From the NCBI GenBank assembly GCA_007693535.1, contig REDK01000132.1, forward strand, positions 1 to 47,097: a stretch of 47,097 nt of DNA, in the 5' to 3' direction. Each line of letters begins with the position of its first letter. Within the stretch, counting starts at the first letter, position 1. This document shows positions 1-11,249 of this stretch, piece by piece. The notes below the pieces were generated by a model that was not told the DNA's origin, did not search any database, and saw nothing but the letters and a program-made list of their open reading frames with translations. The translations under genes and the position numbers were made by a program. The stretch is from Chromatiaceae bacterium (GTDB lineage: Bacteria; Pseudomonadota; Gammaproteobacteria; Chromatiales; Chromatiaceae).

Positions 1-81
1 CGGGCCGCAGCCGCAGCCGAGGAGGCCGAGGCGGCCGCCGAGGAGGCTGCCGAGCGCGCCACCGAGGCCACGACCGAATAG
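1..81 (+). CDS. C-terminal tail of an Ala/Glu-rich protein (partial)
   Basis: An open frame enters from the left edge and ends at a TAG at 79-81. Only 26 residues are visible, almost all Ala and Glu with two Arg and a few Thr. Such acidic Ala-rich tails occur as disordered C-terminal extensions on many proteins of high-GC bacteria, including ribosomal proteins and chaperones. The visible part does not allow a family to be named. A GC-rich hairpin begins at the stop codon. The low-complexity composition makes the frame itself slightly uncertain. Confidence 0.5.
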   Translation, partial: RAAAAAEEAEAAAEEAAERATEATTE

Positions 82-150
82 CCGCGGCGCCCACCGCGGC
101 TGGCCCTGTGCCCGCCGCCCGGGGGTTCGCGCGGCGCCGCAGCCCCCGGG
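81..150 (+). terminator. Two GC-rich hairpins after the first gene
   Basis: A 7-bp perfect stem (GCCGCGG/CCGCGGC, 81-87 with 94-100) is followed by an 8-bp stem (CCCGGGGG/CCCCCGGG, 118-125 with 143-150). No T tract follows either stem, so this is not a classical intrinsic terminator. It may slow polymerase or protect the 3' end of the upstream transcript. Confidence 0.3.
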
Positions 151-234
151 ACGGGGTGAGGTGTTGCCGGCACCAGACCTCATCTTTATCCCAACAGCAT
201 CCGACCACAGGGATGGCCGCTCGGCCCTCGTACC

Positions 235-1134
235 ATGACCACACGCAAACCTGCTGCCCGCCCGGACCCGACCGCCGCCGACGATGCGGATGCGGCGGCC
301 CGGATGCCCTCCAGCCCCCAGACCGACTCGCCCTCCTATCGGCTGGCCTATGCCGACACCGATTTCCTGCGCCGGCCACAGTTGCGCCCGGTTCGCCTGC
401 AACTGGAGTTACTGAAGGCGGAACTGGTGCAGCAGGAACAGGGCATCGAGTCCACCGTGGTCATCTTTGGCAGCACCCGCATCCCGGAACCGCCCCAGGC
501 TGCGGCCGCGCTCGCAGCGGCCGAGGCCGCCGCGGCTCGCGACCCGGACGCGGCCGACCTGGCGCACCGGGCCGCCGTCGCCCGCGCCATCGCCGACAAG
601 GCCAAATACTACGAGGAGGCGCGTCGGCTTGCCGCCCTCATCACTCAGGTCTCCGAGCGCCACGGCCACCGCCATTACGTGGTCGTTACCGGCGGTGGCC
701 CGGGGATCATGGAGGCGGCCAACCGCGGCGCCTTCGAGGCCGGCGGCAAGAGCATCGGGCTCAGCATCGTGCTGCCCCGCGAGGAACAACCAAACCCTTA
801 CGTGACCCCGGACCTCGCCTTTCACTTCCATTACTTCGCCGTGCGCAAGATGCACTTCCTGCTGCGCGCCCGCGCCCTGGTCGCCTTTCCAGGCGGCTTC
901 GGCACCCTCGACGAACTGTTCGAGACCCTCACCCTCATCCAGACCCACAAGGTCGCCCGGGTCCCGGTGCTGCTGTTCGGGCGTAGCTACTGGCGTCGAA
1001 TCATCGACCTCGACGCCATGGTCGCCGAAGGCACCATCGACGCCGCCGATGCCCAACTGATCACCTACGCGGAGACCGCCGAAGAGGCCTGGGCCAGCAT
1101 CCTCGCCTTCTATGGCGACCAACCGGTGCCGTAG
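235..1134 (+). CDS. LOG-family Rossmann protein (TIGR00730-like)
   Basis: The 299-residue protein has the two LOG signatures: TGGGPGIMEAANRGA near residues 152-166 and PGGFGTLDE near 219-227. These form the nucleotide-binding Rossmann core and the phosphoribohydrolase active site. Characterised members cleave cytokinin riboside 5'-monophosphates or purine/pyrimidine monophosphates to free base and ribose 5-phosphate. They were formerly annotated as lysine decarboxylases. An Ala-rich helical insert lies at about residues 85-125, and the N-terminal 30 residues look disordered, which fits the long proteobacterial subfamily. ATG 304 is an alternative start. The gene stands alone. The family is sure; the physiological substrate is not. 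Confidence 0.9.
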   Translation: MTTRKPAARPDPTAADDADAAARMPSSPQTDSPSYRLAYADTDFLRRPQLRPVRLQLELLKAELVQQEQGIESTVVIFGSTRIPEPPQAAAALAAAEAAAARDPDAADLAHRAAVARAIADKAKYYEEARRLAALITQVSERHGHRHYVVVTGGGPGIMEAANRGAFEAGGKSIGLSIVLPREEQPNPYVTPDLAFHFHYFAVRKMHFLLRARALVAFPGGFGTLDELFETLTLIQTHKVARVPVLLFGRSYWRRIIDLDAMVAEGTIDAADAQLITYAETAEEAWASILAFYGDQPVP

Positions 1135-1283
1135 TCGCCGACACACAGCCCTGGTCGAGCCGGCGTAGTGCTCGCGGACCATTTTCCGACGGCTATACTT
1201 GGTGACATCCCAGTTCGTTGCGGCCCGGGTTCGCGGGGTGCGACTGCGGTATGCACTCGCGGTGCCGGGCTGGAGTCCTCGTC

Positions 1284-2408
1284 ATGCCTCCCCATCGGGC
1301 CAGTCCTGGCCGCTCGCGGCAGGGCGAATGTCGGTTGCAACAGCTCGCGCAGCTCGGGCTTCCGCCCCAGGTCGCGGTGCCGCTGCTGCTGCGTGCGCTG
1401 CATGTCCTGGTCGATACCCGCTGGAACAGCCTGTTCTGGTGCGATCGGTACGGCCAGATCACCAATCTCTACGCGGAGTCGCCGGCGGCGATGGCGCTGG
1501 CACCGCGCTACTTCCAGCAGTTCTATAACCAGCGGGAACTGGAGGTCTTCATCGGCTGGCCGGCGGTCTGCCGGCAGGTGCGGCGGGCGACCCGCGCCGA
1601 GGCGCTGTTGCGGGTCCCTCGCCGGACCCTGGTGCGTCATCCCCTCTATCGCGAGCTGCTGCGCCACCTGCAGGTGCAGCGGGCGCTGTATCTGGTCGTA
1701 CGCGAGGGCGAGCGGCCCCTGGGCATCCTGGCCCTGCATCGCGCTCGGGGCGATCCGCCCTTCGCCGCCGATGAGCTGCGCCGCGTCGATCGGCTGGCCG
1801 GTGTCTTTCGTCGCGCCCTGTCTGCTGTGGGTCCGTCGGCGGCGTTGCGCTGGCTAGACCCGGGCGCGGAGGGCGAGGGGCTGATCCTGGCCGATGCCGA
1901 TGGCACGATTCACTGGCTGTCTGCCAATGCCCGGCGGATGCTGGCGATGGCCAGTTGCGAACGGCTGTGTCCGGGGATGCGCTGCCTGCAACACCTGGCG
2001 CAGTTGAGCCCGCCGCTGCGGCGGCTGGCGCGCGCGGTCGCCGATCGCGGCAACGACCGGGCCGATGCGGCGGCGCCGTCCTGGTGGCACGACAATGCCT
2101 GGGGACGGTTCCGGTTCCATGCCCAGGCGCTGGATGCCAACGGCGGCAGCTGGTCGCCGTTGGTGGGAATCAGCGTGCGCCATCAGCGACCGCTGCAGGT
2201 CGGGCTGATGCGGCAGATCGAACAGCTACAACTGCCACCGCGTCAAGCCCAGGTCTGTCTGCTGATGGCCTGCGGGCAGTCCTACGGCGGGATCGCCCAG
2301 CGGCTGGGCCTGGCCGAGAGCACGGTCATCAGCCATGCGCGGGCGATCTACCGCGATGTCGATGCCCACAATCGCGGTGAATTGATCGGCCGGCTGCTGG
2401 CGCTCTGA
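1284..2408 (+). CDS. LuxR-type HTH transcriptional regulator
   Basis: The C-terminal 60 residues are a LuxR/GerE helix-turn-helix, beginning LPPRQAQVCLLMACGQS and including IAQRLGLAESTV as the recognition region. The N-terminal 200 residues resemble a GAF-like sensor (WNSLFWCDRYGQITNLY; YLVVREGERPLGILALHR), followed by a PAS-like segment (ADADGTIHWLSANARRML). It has no receiver domain, so it is probably controlled by a small ligand or protein contact. ATG 1284 has GGAG about 8 bases upstream. An upstream in-frame ATG at 1218 would add 22 Cys-rich residues that look unlike the family. A TATACT hexamer at 1194-1199 could be a -10 box, without a good -35. The gene is orphan and its target is unknown. 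Confidence 0.85.
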   Translation: MPPHRASPGRSRQGECRLQQLAQLGLPPQVAVPLLLRALHVLVDTRWNSLFWCDRYGQITNLYAESPAAMALAPRYFQQFYNQRELEVFIGWPAVCRQVRRATRAEALLRVPRRTLVRHPLYRELLRHLQVQRALYLVVREGERPLGILALHRARGDPPFAADELRRVDRLAGVFRRALSAVGPSAALRWLDPGAEGEGLILADADGTIHWLSANARRMLAMASCERLCPGMRCLQHLAQLSPPLRRLARAVADRGNDRADAAAPSWWHDNAWGRFRFHAQALDANGGSWSPLVGISVRHQRPLQVGLMRQIEQLQLPPRQAQVCLLMACGQSYGGIAQRLGLAESTVISHARAIYRDVDAHNRGELIGRLLAL

Positions 2409-2605
2409 GACCAGCACAGGCCCGCCACTCACCTGTTCTGGGGATATTGCCGCCTGTCGCGGTGCCTCGCATGGCCCCAGCGAGGTCGGTGGCCCGGTGT
2501 AGCGGCGACACGGCCGCTCGCCCGATCCGGCGGCATCCCGTCGCCGACGGCCACGTCAGCCGAACCGCGCCCTAGCGGTCCCGCGGTCGCGCGGAGGCAG
2601 ACGGG

Positions 2606-3688
2606 TCAGTCGAACGGTTCGCCATGGTCGTCGTCGGGGTCAAACTCGCTCTGGAAGCGTTCGACGAGTTCGCTGGCCAATTCGCCCTGGCCGCAGCGGG
2701 CGATGTGAAACAGCGCGGCCCCCTCGGTGACCAGGGGGAGGTTGGTGCGGCCGATGACGATGCCGCTGGTCGGTGCCAGCACGGCTTCTTCGTCGCGGCC
2801 GAAGGGGTCGGCGATGTAGACCAGGCGCTGGCCCTTGTCCACCCGCCGCCCGAGCGGGGTGAGCAGCCGCAGCATGCCACTCTGATGGGCGCGCGCCCAG
2901 GTGGAGGAGTGGGCAGTCAGCGGTGGGGTCGCGGCGCGGACGCGGCGGGCACCGTCGCGCACCATGCCAAGCTGGCGCATCACCGCGAGGATGCCGCGCA
3001 CCCCGGCGCGGATGGAGAGTTCGTCGAAGCGCAGGGCCTCGCCGGCCTCATAGACGAGCACCGGCACCCCGACCGCGGCGGCGGCGCTGCGCAGCGAGCC
3101 ATCGCGCGACTCGGAATTGAGCAGCACCGGGGCACCAAAGGCGAGTGCCAGGTCGCGCACGCCAAACTCGCCGAGCTGGGCACGGATCTGCGGCAGGTTC
3201 TCGCGATGGGCAGCGCCGGTGTGCAGGTCGATGCCGAGATCGCTGCCGGCGACCACCTCGTTCATCAGGGTGGCGGCCAGGCGCCCGGCCAGCGAGCCGC
3301 CCCCGGAGCCGGGAAAGCTGCGGTTGAGGTCGCGCCGGTCGGGCAGATAACGAGAATGGCGCACGAAGCCATAAACGTTGACCACTGGCACCGCCAGCAG
3401 GGTGCCGCGCAGGTTGCGCAGCAGGGCACTCTCCAGCAACCGGCGGATGATGGCGATGCCGTTGATCTCGTCGCCGTGCACGGCGGCGGTGACGAACAGG
3501 CGCGGGCCGGGGCGACGCCCGTGCAGGACGTGCACCGGCAGAAACACGCTGGTCTGGGTGAACAGGCTGGGCAGCGGCACATCCACCCGGCGTCGCTCGC
3601 CGGCGTGCACGACATGGCCGGCGATGCGGATCGGCGGTGCCAGCGGTGGCGGGGCGGCCACCGCAGCGCCGATCTCAGCCCTTGCCAC
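2606..3688 (-). CDS. Succinylglutamate desuccinylase/aspartoacylase family hydrolase
   Basis: The protein of about 360 residues has the zinc carboxypeptidase-like motif [17 protein letters not shown] and the later [17 protein letters not shown] segment, which supply the metal ligands (H, E and a second H). The C-terminal third is a beta-rich domain with [20 protein letters not shown], as in this family. Members cleave an N-acyl or amide bond from an amino acid or peptide. The GTG at 3688 lies 14 bases inside the end of the upstream rimK-like gene, implying translational coupling; a longer ATG start at 3748 would overlap that gene by 74 bases. RimK-aspartoacylase neighbours are a recurring pair, so this enzyme may trim or recycle what the ligase makes. 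The start is uncertain and the substrate unknown. Confidence 0.88.
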   Translation of the reverse strand: MARAEIGAAVAAPPPLAPPIRIAGHVVHAGERRRVDVPLPSLFTQTSVFLPVHVLHGRRPGPRLFVTAAVHGDEINGIAIIRRLLESALLRNLRGTLLAVPVVNVYGFVRHSRYLPDRRDLNRSFPGSGGGSLAGRLAATLMNEVVAGSDLGIDLHTGAAHRENLPQIRAQLGEFGVRDLALAFGAPVLLNSESRDGSLRSAAAAVGVPVLVYEAGEALRFDELSIRAGVRGILAVMRQLGMVRDGARRVRAATPPLTAHSSTWARAHQSGMLRLLTPLGRRVDKGQRLVYIADPFGRDEEAVLAPTSGIVIGRTNLPLVTEGAALFHIARCGQGELASELVERFQSEFDPDDDHGEPFD

Positions 3689-4580
3689 GGGTGCGGGTCT
3701 TGCCGACCACGAAGTCCTTTTCGATGAAATCGATGACCAGGCCGGCAATATCCTTACCGGTGGCGTTTTCGATGCCTTCCAGCCCGGGCGAAGAATTGAC
3801 CTCCATCACCACTGGGCCATGGTTGGAACGTAGGATGTCCACGCCGGCGACGTTGAGCCCGATGATGCGCGCCGCCCGCACCGCGGTGGAGCGCTCCTCG
3901 GGGGTGATGCGGATCAGATTGGCGGTGCCGCCACGATGCAGATTGGAGCGGAATTCACCGTCCTTGGCCTGGCGCTTCATTGCCGCGACGACCTTCTCAC
4001 CGACGACGAAGCAGCGGATGTCGGCGCCCTGCGCCTCTTTGATGAACTCCTGGATCAGGATATTCACCTCCAGCCCCATGAAGGCCTCGATCACGCTTTC
4101 GGCGGCCTGGCGGGTCTCGGCCAGCACCACGCCGATGCCTTGGGTGCCTTCGAGCAGTTTGATCACCAGCGGCGCGCCGCCGACCATCTTGATCAGGTCT
4201 TCGACGTCATCCGGGGCATGGGCGAAGCCGGTGATGGGCAGCCCGATACCCTTGCGCGAGAGTAGTTGTAGCGACCGCAGCTTATCGCGGGCGCGGGTGA
4301 TGGCGACCGATTCGTTGAGGGGATAGACCCCCATCATCTCGAATTGCCGCAGGACCGCGGTGCCATAGAAGGTGACCGAGGCGCCCAGGCGCGGGATGAC
4401 TGCATCGAAACCGCTCAGCCCCTCGCCCTTGTAATGGATGGAGGGGGCATGGGAGGTGATGTTCATGTAGCAGCGCAGCACGTCGATGACGCGCGCCTCG
4501 TGGCCGCGCTGGCGCGCCGCCTCCACCAACCGGCGGGTGGAATAGAGGCGGGGATTGCGGGACAGGATTGCGATCTTCAT
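3675..4580 (-). CDS. rimK: RimK-family alpha-L-glutamate ligase (ATP-grasp)
   Basis: At 301 residues this matches the usual RimK length. It starts [18 protein letters not shown] and carries ATP-grasp landmarks: [18 protein letters not shown], the [15 protein letters not shown] lysine/glycine loop, and the metal-binding [12 protein letters not shown] near the C-terminus. E. coli RimK adds glutamates to the C-terminus of ribosomal protein S6 and can make poly-alpha-glutamate. The ATG at 4580 has a GAGGG run about 9 bases upstream. An open frame extends 43 residues further upstream, but that extension is low-complexity. The gene overlaps the following aspartoacylase-family gene, so the two are probably one transcript. 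Whether the target is S6 or another acceptor cannot be read from sequence. Confidence 0.92.
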   Translation of the reverse strand: MKIAILSRNPRLYSTRRLVEAARQRGHEARVIDVLRCYMNITSHAPSIHYKGEGLSGFDAVIPRLGASVTFYGTAVLRQFEMMGVYPLNESVAITRARDKLRSLQLLSRKGIGLPITGFAHAPDDVEDLIKMVGGAPLVIKLLEGTQGIGVVLAETRQAAESVIEAFMGLEVNILIQEFIKEAQGADIRCFVVGEKVVAAMKRQAKDGEFRSNLHRGGTANLIRITPEERSTAVRAARIIGLNVAGVDILRSNHGPVVMEVNSSPGLEGIENATGKDIAGLVIDFIEKDFVVGKTRTRGKG

Positions 4581-4998
4581 CTGGTTGCCCTCGCTAGGCG
4601 GGGAGGGCCTCGGTGGCTCAGCCGTCGGCTGCTGTTCGCTGGTGCCGGATGGCACCCGATGCCGGCGGGGTCGCGCGCTGCGCGCGCGACCGGTGCTGGT
4701 GGTCACCATGGCAGGGCCGCGGCGGGCGCCCCGCTGAGCGGGGGCTTGCCGGCGCGCCGTGGCCGTTATGGGGCCGCGCCGACGGTTGCCGCTGCGCGCG
4801 GATGCCGGGAGAACAGTCTGAGAAGCGGGCGCGGCTAGGACCGGGGCGGGGTGGTCGGCGCTGGTTCAGCAGTGGGCCGATCCTGGTATACCCGCCATGA
4901 TACCGAAAGGCGGAAGGCGTCGAAACTCGCCTGAGAACAGGAAAACAGGGGAACAGGGGAACAGGGGAACAGGGCCCCGACCGCAGCGCGCCCCGGGT
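4581..4998. other. Gene-free stretch between rimK and lspA
   Basis: About 420 bases hold no convincing gene. The stretch lies upstream of rimK and downstream of lspA, both on the minus strand. The only distinctive feature is the octamer tandem repeat at 4934-4974. Short open frames here are arginine-rich, as expected by chance at this GC content. Confidence 0.6.
4934..4974. repeat. Octamer tandem repeat (GGAACAGG)
   Basis: Five consecutive 8-base units lie just downstream of the lspA stop codon. The first two are degenerate (GAACAGG, AAAACAGG) and three are perfect GGAACAGG. The tract is A-richer than its surroundings. It resembles short tandemly repeated repetitive sequences seen between genes in several bacteria. 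It is unlikely to be coding. Confidence 0.85.
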
Positions 4999-5505
4999 TC
5001 AGGCGCGGTCGGCACCACCGGCGACCGCGTCCGCATCCGCCAACAGGGCATCGAGCAATAGCACCAGCACACCAATGCTGATGGCACTGTCGGCGACGTT
5101 GAAGGCCGGCCAGGGATTGAAGATGGCCAGCGGGATGACGGGCAGATAGACCTGGATGAAGTCGATCACCTGGCCGATCAGCAGCCGGTCGATCAGGTTA
5201 CCGACAGCACCGCCGATGAGCAGCGCCAGCCCTAAGGCAAGCAGGCGCTGATGGCGGCGCAGGCGCCACAACCAGATGCCCAGGGCGAGGGTCACCAGCA
5301 GCGCGAAGCCAGCGAACAGCCAGCGCTGCCAGCCGCCGGCATCGGCCAGCAGGCTGAAGGCGGCGCCCTGGTTGAAGACCAGGGTGAGGTTCAGGTTGGG
5401 GATCAGTTCCACCACCTGATAGGGGGCGAGGGTGCTCATCACCAGCCATTTGCTGGCCTGATCCAGCAGGATCACCAGGGCCGAGAGCCACAACCAGTGT
5501 TTCAT
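4999..5505 (-). CDS. lspA: Lipoprotein signal peptidase II
   Basis: The 168-residue inner-membrane aspartyl protease cleaves the signal peptide from diacylglyceryl-modified prolipoproteins. Four hydrophobic segments are visible. The catalytic aspartates lie in GNLIDRLLIGQVIDF and FNVADSAISIG; the conserved FNQGAAFS loop is also present. The ATG at 5505 gives MKHWLWLSALVILLDQASK, the standard N-terminus; the open frame continues 18 residues upstream without family similarity. In many gammaproteobacteria lspA follows ileS and overlaps it; here its upstream neighbour is a methyltransferase on the same strand about 90 bases away, so that usual coupling is lost. Confidence 0.96.
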   Translation of the reverse strand: MKHWLWLSALVILLDQASKWLVMSTLAPYQVVELIPNLNLTLVFNQGAAFSLLADAGGWQRWLFAGFALLVTLALGIWLWRLRRHQRLLALGLALLIGGAVGNLIDRLLIGQVIDFIQVYLPVIPLAIFNPWPAFNVADSAISIGVLVLLLDALLADADAVAGGADRA

Positions 5506-5592
5506 CGGGGAAGCGGGGCGGGGCTGGGGGGCGTCACTACGCCCGGAGCAGGACAGCACAGGATAACGCGGATCGAGCCCCGCGGCCGACCC

Positions 5593-6423
5593 TCAGTCGC
5601 GACGAAACACGAATTCGTTGCAACCCAGGCCGCCGGAGGTGGTGAGTTCCTCCAGCCGAAAGCCGCGGTCGCGGTAGAAGCGGAACACCTCCTCCGGGGT
5701 GGCTACCTCGAACGGTAAGCCGCCGACCCAGTCCACCACGTCGCGCCAGGGGGACATGCCGCGGGTGCTGGTGCGGGCGTAGTGGCGCCAACTGTGCAGA
5801 GGCCGGCCGGCCAGCAGGTCGCGGATCATGGTCGGACCCCACAGGCGCAGCGCCGCCGGTGTCAGCACCAGCCAGCGCAGACCGGACGGGAGCCGGTTAT
5901 AGGCACGCTTAACCCGCAGCCAGGTGCGGCTGGCGCGGCCCTGATCGTTGTAGATGGCGATGAACAGGCGCCCATCGGCGGCCACCAGTCCAACAACATT
6001 GGCCATGGCCCGAGCCAGGTCGCCGCTGTGATGCAGCACGCCCCAGGCATAAACCAGGTCCCACTGGCCCAAGCCCTGCAGATAGGCGCTATCGAGCACC
6101 GAGCCGCTCTCCACCTGCCAGTCGGGATCATCGGGGCGATAACGCCGGCGCAGTTCCAGGGTGCAGGCGACCGACTGCAGATCATAGTCGAAGCTATGCA
6201 CCCGCGCCCCCAGCCGGCGGGCCGCCAGGCTAAACAGCCCGCTGCCGCAGCCCACATCGAGCATGCGCAGGCCCTGGAGATGCGCCACCCCGAGCAGGCG
6301 ACGCAGGGAATCCTCGGCGGCCTGGATGCGCGCCGTGTCCAGTTGGTCTAGGAAGCGCGCCCAGTTGGCACCGAAGGCAAAGCGCTGACCAGCGGCAATC
6401 TCGGCGGCGTGGGCAGATGACAT
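5593..6423 (-). CDS. Class I SAM-dependent methyltransferase
   Basis: The 276-residue protein carries SAM-binding motif I, MLDVGCGSGLFSLAARRLGA, then an acidic motif II (VHSFDYDLQSV), motif III GSVLDSAYL, and the WGVLHHSGDLARAMANV segment typical of Methyltransf_11/12-type folds. The C-terminal half holds GMSPWRDVVDWVGGLPFEVA and ends in GCNEFVFRRD, a tail common in small-molecule or surface-polysaccharide methyltransferases. The ATG at 6423 lacks a strong ribosome site; the open frame upstream is not family-like. The acceptor substrate is unknown. The gene lies between lspA and the propeller/GNAT/hemB set on the same strand, 235 bases from the latter. Confidence 0.88.
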   Translation of the reverse strand: MSSAHAAEIAAGQRFAFGANWARFLDQLDTARIQAAEDSLRRLLGVAHLQGLRMLDVGCGSGLFSLAARRLGARVHSFDYDLQSVACTLELRRRYRPDDPDWQVESGSVLDSAYLQGLGQWDLVYAWGVLHHSGDLARAMANVVGLVAADGRLFIAIYNDQGRASRTWLRVKRAYNRLPSGLRWLVLTPAALRLWGPTMIRDLLAGRPLHSWRHYARTSTRGMSPWRDVVDWVGGLPFEVATPEEVFRFYRDRGFRLEELTTSGGLGCNEFVFRRD

Positions 6424-6658
6424 GGCAGCAGGGTTCGGTTGGTTGGATCGGTTGCAGGCTGAGGCGTTTGCCGGAAACCCTGATGCCAGATGACGCCAGA
6501 TGACGCAAGATTGCCGTTCGCCTTCTGCCGTTCGCTTTCTAGGGAGCGCTGGCGGGAGCATCGCAAGCGCTGTGACCGCCAGTGCGACGCCGAAGGCGGG
6601 CGTCAACACAGGTCAAATGGGATGAAAGCTGATAGAAATCGCCTTATTGTGCAGCGGT

Positions 6659-7753
6659 TTATTCTACAGCGGTGGTCGCAGGCGCTGCTCCAGCCGCGGT
6701 CGCGGTTGTCAGCAGGCGCTGGGCGTCCATGATGAGCCAGTCGCCCTGACAGTCCAGGTGATGCAGCGCCCGCCAGGGACCACTGGCGCGCACCTGCCAG
6801 ACGCGGCGTTCGCGGTACTGCCAGGGCGTCAGCGTATCGATCGAGTACAGCCCCAGCCCGTGGCCATAGCGGGGCACGCAGTCCTGCCCGGGACGCAGCA
6901 GGCGCCCGGCCGGGTCGCGGAAAATGCGCCCGCCGGGCCGGCCGCGGGCGAAATCACGCACGATCGGATTGGCCGCGTGGGGCGTCCACTGGCGACTGAT
7001 GGGCGCGTCGGCATGAAAGGCATGCAGGGATTCATTGATGTGCCCGCGCTGGTCGCGTATGGCACAGAACAGCCACCAGCGCCCCCCATGCTCGAACAGG
7101 GTGGCATCGGCCGCCTCCAGACCAGTGAGCAGGCTGTATTGGCGCTCCCAGTGCAGGGGGAAGGCGGTGCAGCGATAGAGGTCGATGCAGCCGCTGCGGG
7201 CGGTCTCCGGCACCATGTAGAGCTGTCCGTCCCAGCGGAACAGGAAGGGATAGGATAGGTGGCGGTCCTCCACTAGCACCGGCCGCGCCGGCCCGCGCAG
7301 CTGCAGATCGGCGTCGAGTACCAGCAGGCTGATGCGCCCATGGCGAGTCCCGCGCAGGTATTCCTCGCAGAAGACATGCAGTTGGCCATCCTGCCAGCAG
7401 CCGAAGGGGTCGGCCCAGAAGCGGTCGGCCGGGGGCAGGATCGGCCGCAGCCGCTCCGGTGCCGGGGCCACGCGGTCAGGGTCATCGCTGCGCCCGACCA
7501 GCAGGCACCATTGCGGCCAGGCCGCGCGCTCGATGCGGCGGTCGAACTGGTGCTGCCAGCGACGCGCCAGGCGCTGTTGCCAGCGTTGCCAGGGCGCGGA
7601 GCACGGCGGCAAGAGATGGCCGGTCGAGGGAGGCGTGATTCGGAACTCCGCAGGCGGGGATAGCCGGTCGGCCCGTCGAGGCTGGGTTGAGGCCGGGTCG
7701 AGGCCGGGCCGACACCGGCCGGCAACGCTAGCAAGGGCCGCGGAGGCGGTCAA
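6659..7753 (-). CDS. Beta-propeller protein of GINT1 N-terminal type
   Basis: Up to 364 residues. The core has repeated blade-like segments: FWADPFGCWQDGQLHVFCEE, YPFLFRWDGQLYMVPE, DATLFEHGGRWWLFCAI and a late GLGLYSIDTLTPWQYRE. This pattern is that of the domain named after glucosamine inositolphosphorylceramide transferase 1 (N-terminal part). In bacteria it is found near polysaccharide and formyl/acyl-transfer genes, and also resembles glycosidase-like propellers. The frame opens with TTG at 7753; the first 55 residues are Pro/Arg-rich and the true start may be a later codon, for example TTG 7612. It lies 30 bases after the GNAT-like gene, so it is probably in one operon with it and hemB. 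The function is not established. Confidence 0.75.
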   Translation of the reverse strand: MTASAALASVAGRCRPGLDPASTQPRRADRLSPPAEFRITPPSTGHLLPPCSAPWQRWQQRLARRWQHQFDRRIERAAWPQWCLLVGRSDDPDRVAPAPERLRPILPPADRFWADPFGCWQDGQLHVFCEEYLRGTRHGRISLLVLDADLQLRGPARPVLVEDRHLSYPFLFRWDGQLYMVPETARSGCIDLYRCTAFPLHWERQYSLLTGLEAADATLFEHGGRWWLFCAIRDQRGHINESLHAFHADAPISRQWTPHAANPIVRDFARGRPGGRIFRDPAGRLLRPGQDCVPRYGHGLGLYSIDTLTPWQYRERRVWQVRASGPWRALHHLDCQGDWLIMDAQRLLTTATAAGAAPATTAVE

Positions 7754-7783
7754 GGCGGCCAGCGGGCGGCTGGCGCGTGGCCT

Positions 7784-10097
<2,314 letters not shown>

Positions 10098-10184
10098 CTA
10101 TGGCTGGGCCGACCGAGCTTGCTAGACTGGGAGCCATTCCCGGTGCGATCCTGCCCGCAGTGCTCTCCAACCCCCGGCCTGGCA

Positions 10185-10577
10185 ATGCCGTTTCACCTTC
10201 ATCATACCCACTGCGCCCATGCCTTCGAGACCGATCATGAGCGTTTCCCGACCGAGGTCATCGACGCCTCCCGTCGGCATCCCATCCTGGTGGACTTCTG
10301 GGCCGCCTGGTGCAGCCCCTGTCATCAGTTGGCACCGCATCTGTACCGGGTCGTTGATGACCTGGCCGGCGCCATCCGCCTGGCCAAGGTCGAGGTCGAC
10401 GCCGGCGAGAATATGCGCCTCGCCGGCCATTACCGGCTGCGTGGCTTCCCCACCGTGATCCTATTCCAGGATGGTGAGGAGCGCGGGCGCTTCAGCGGCT
10501 CGCGCGCCAGTCCGCAGATCCATGACTGGCTGCTGGCCCATCTGAACCCGGCGCTGCCGAGGCCGCGGACGGCATGA
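10185..10577 (+). CDS. Thioredoxin-like protein (WCSPC)
   Basis: The 130-residue protein is a single thioredoxin fold with the redox motif FWAAWCSPCHQLAP at about residues 40-53 and the cis-proline segment RGFPTVILFQDGEERGRFSG. It has no signal peptide and should act in the cytosol. The His-rich N-terminus, MPFHLHHTHCAHAFETDH, could bind metal. It is longer than standard thioredoxin by about 20 residues and shorter than CnoX (YbbN), whose TPR tail it lacks. The ATG at 10185 was chosen because the longer frame from 10080 has no family similarity. It overlaps mlaC by ATGA and is therefore translationally coupled to it. Confidence 0.9.
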   Translation: MPFHLHHTHCAHAFETDHERFPTEVIDASRRHPILVDFWAAWCSPCHQLAPHLYRVVDDLAGAIRLAKVEVDAGENMRLAGHYRLRGFPTVILFQDGEERGRFSGSRASPQIHDWLLAHLNPALPRPRTA

Positions 10578-11239
10578 TGGCCACCCCGACGCTGTCCGGC
10601 CGCTGGTGCAGCCGGTGGTCCGGCCTGGGGCTGGCCCTGCTAGGACTGCTGCTGCTCAGCCTGCCGGCGACCGCCAGCGACCGCACCGCGCTGGCCCCGC
10701 CGCAGCAGGTGATCGACCAGGTCTCCACCGGGCTACAGCGGGTGCTGGCAGAGGATCGCGAGCGCCTGGCCAGCGACCTGGCCGCGGTGCGCCGGGTGGT
10801 CGATGAACTCTTCCTGCCCAATATCGACTTGCAGCGGGCGGCGGCGCTGATCCTGGGACGGCACTGGCGCACGGCGACCCCGTCCCAGCGCCGTGCCTTT
10901 ATCGCCGCCTTCACCGATCTAGTCATCAATACCTATGCCCATGCGGTGCACGAGATCGGCCCCTGGAACATCCGCTACCTGCCGATGCGCACCACCGACA
11001 ACCCGGATCGGGTGGTGGTGCGCACCGAGATCCTACGCGCACGTGGTAGCCCGGTGGCAGTGGACTATCGCATGATCCGCCAGGATGGACGCTGGCTCGC
11101 CTACGATGTCCTGGTGGGTGGGGTCAGCCTGCTGACCAACTACCGCAGCACCTTCAACAGCATCGCCCGCGAACGCGGGCTCGACGGGCTGATCGACGAG
11201 CTGCAGCGGCGCAATACTGCGCGCTGGACCGGGTCCTGA
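10574..11239 (+). CDS. mlaC: MlaC/Ttg2D-family phospholipid-binding protein
   Basis: The 221-residue protein begins with a signal peptide (hydrophobic LGLALLGLLLLSLPATAS, cleavage near residue 35), so it is periplasmic. The mature part carries family landmarks: VVDELFLPNIDLQRAAALILG, the HWRTATPSQRRAFIAAFTD helix, VVVRTEILRARG and the terminal VGGVSLLTNYRSTFNSI. MlaC shuttles phospholipids between the outer-membrane MlaA complex and the inner-membrane MlaFEDB transporter. Here it is orphan: no mlaFED or mlaB lies nearby. It follows a thioredoxin gene (ATGA overlap) and precedes dgkA by 10 bases, suggesting a small envelope-lipid unit. ATG 10574 and ATG 10577 are both possible starts. Confidence 0.92.
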   Translation: MMATPTLSGRWCSRWSGLGLALLGLLLLSLPATASDRTALAPPQQVIDQVSTGLQRVLAEDRERLASDLAAVRRVVDELFLPNIDLQRAAALILGRHWRTATPSQRRAFIAAFTDLVINTYAHAVHEIGPWNIRYLPMRTTDNPDRVVVRTEILRARGSPVAVDYRMIRQDGRWLAYDVLVGGVSLLTNYRSTFNSIARERGLDGLIDELQRRNTARWTGS

Positions 11240-11249
11240 GGGCGCGCGC

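Noticed and set aside
409-1182. 257-codon minus-strand frame opposite the LOG gene
   Set aside because: Composition typical of a GC-driven shadow; the plus-strand gene has clear family motifs.
2624-3727. 367-codon plus-strand frame opposite the aspartoacylase-family gene
   Set aside because: Gln/Gly/His-rich with no family features; the minus-strand gene has intact metal-binding motifs.
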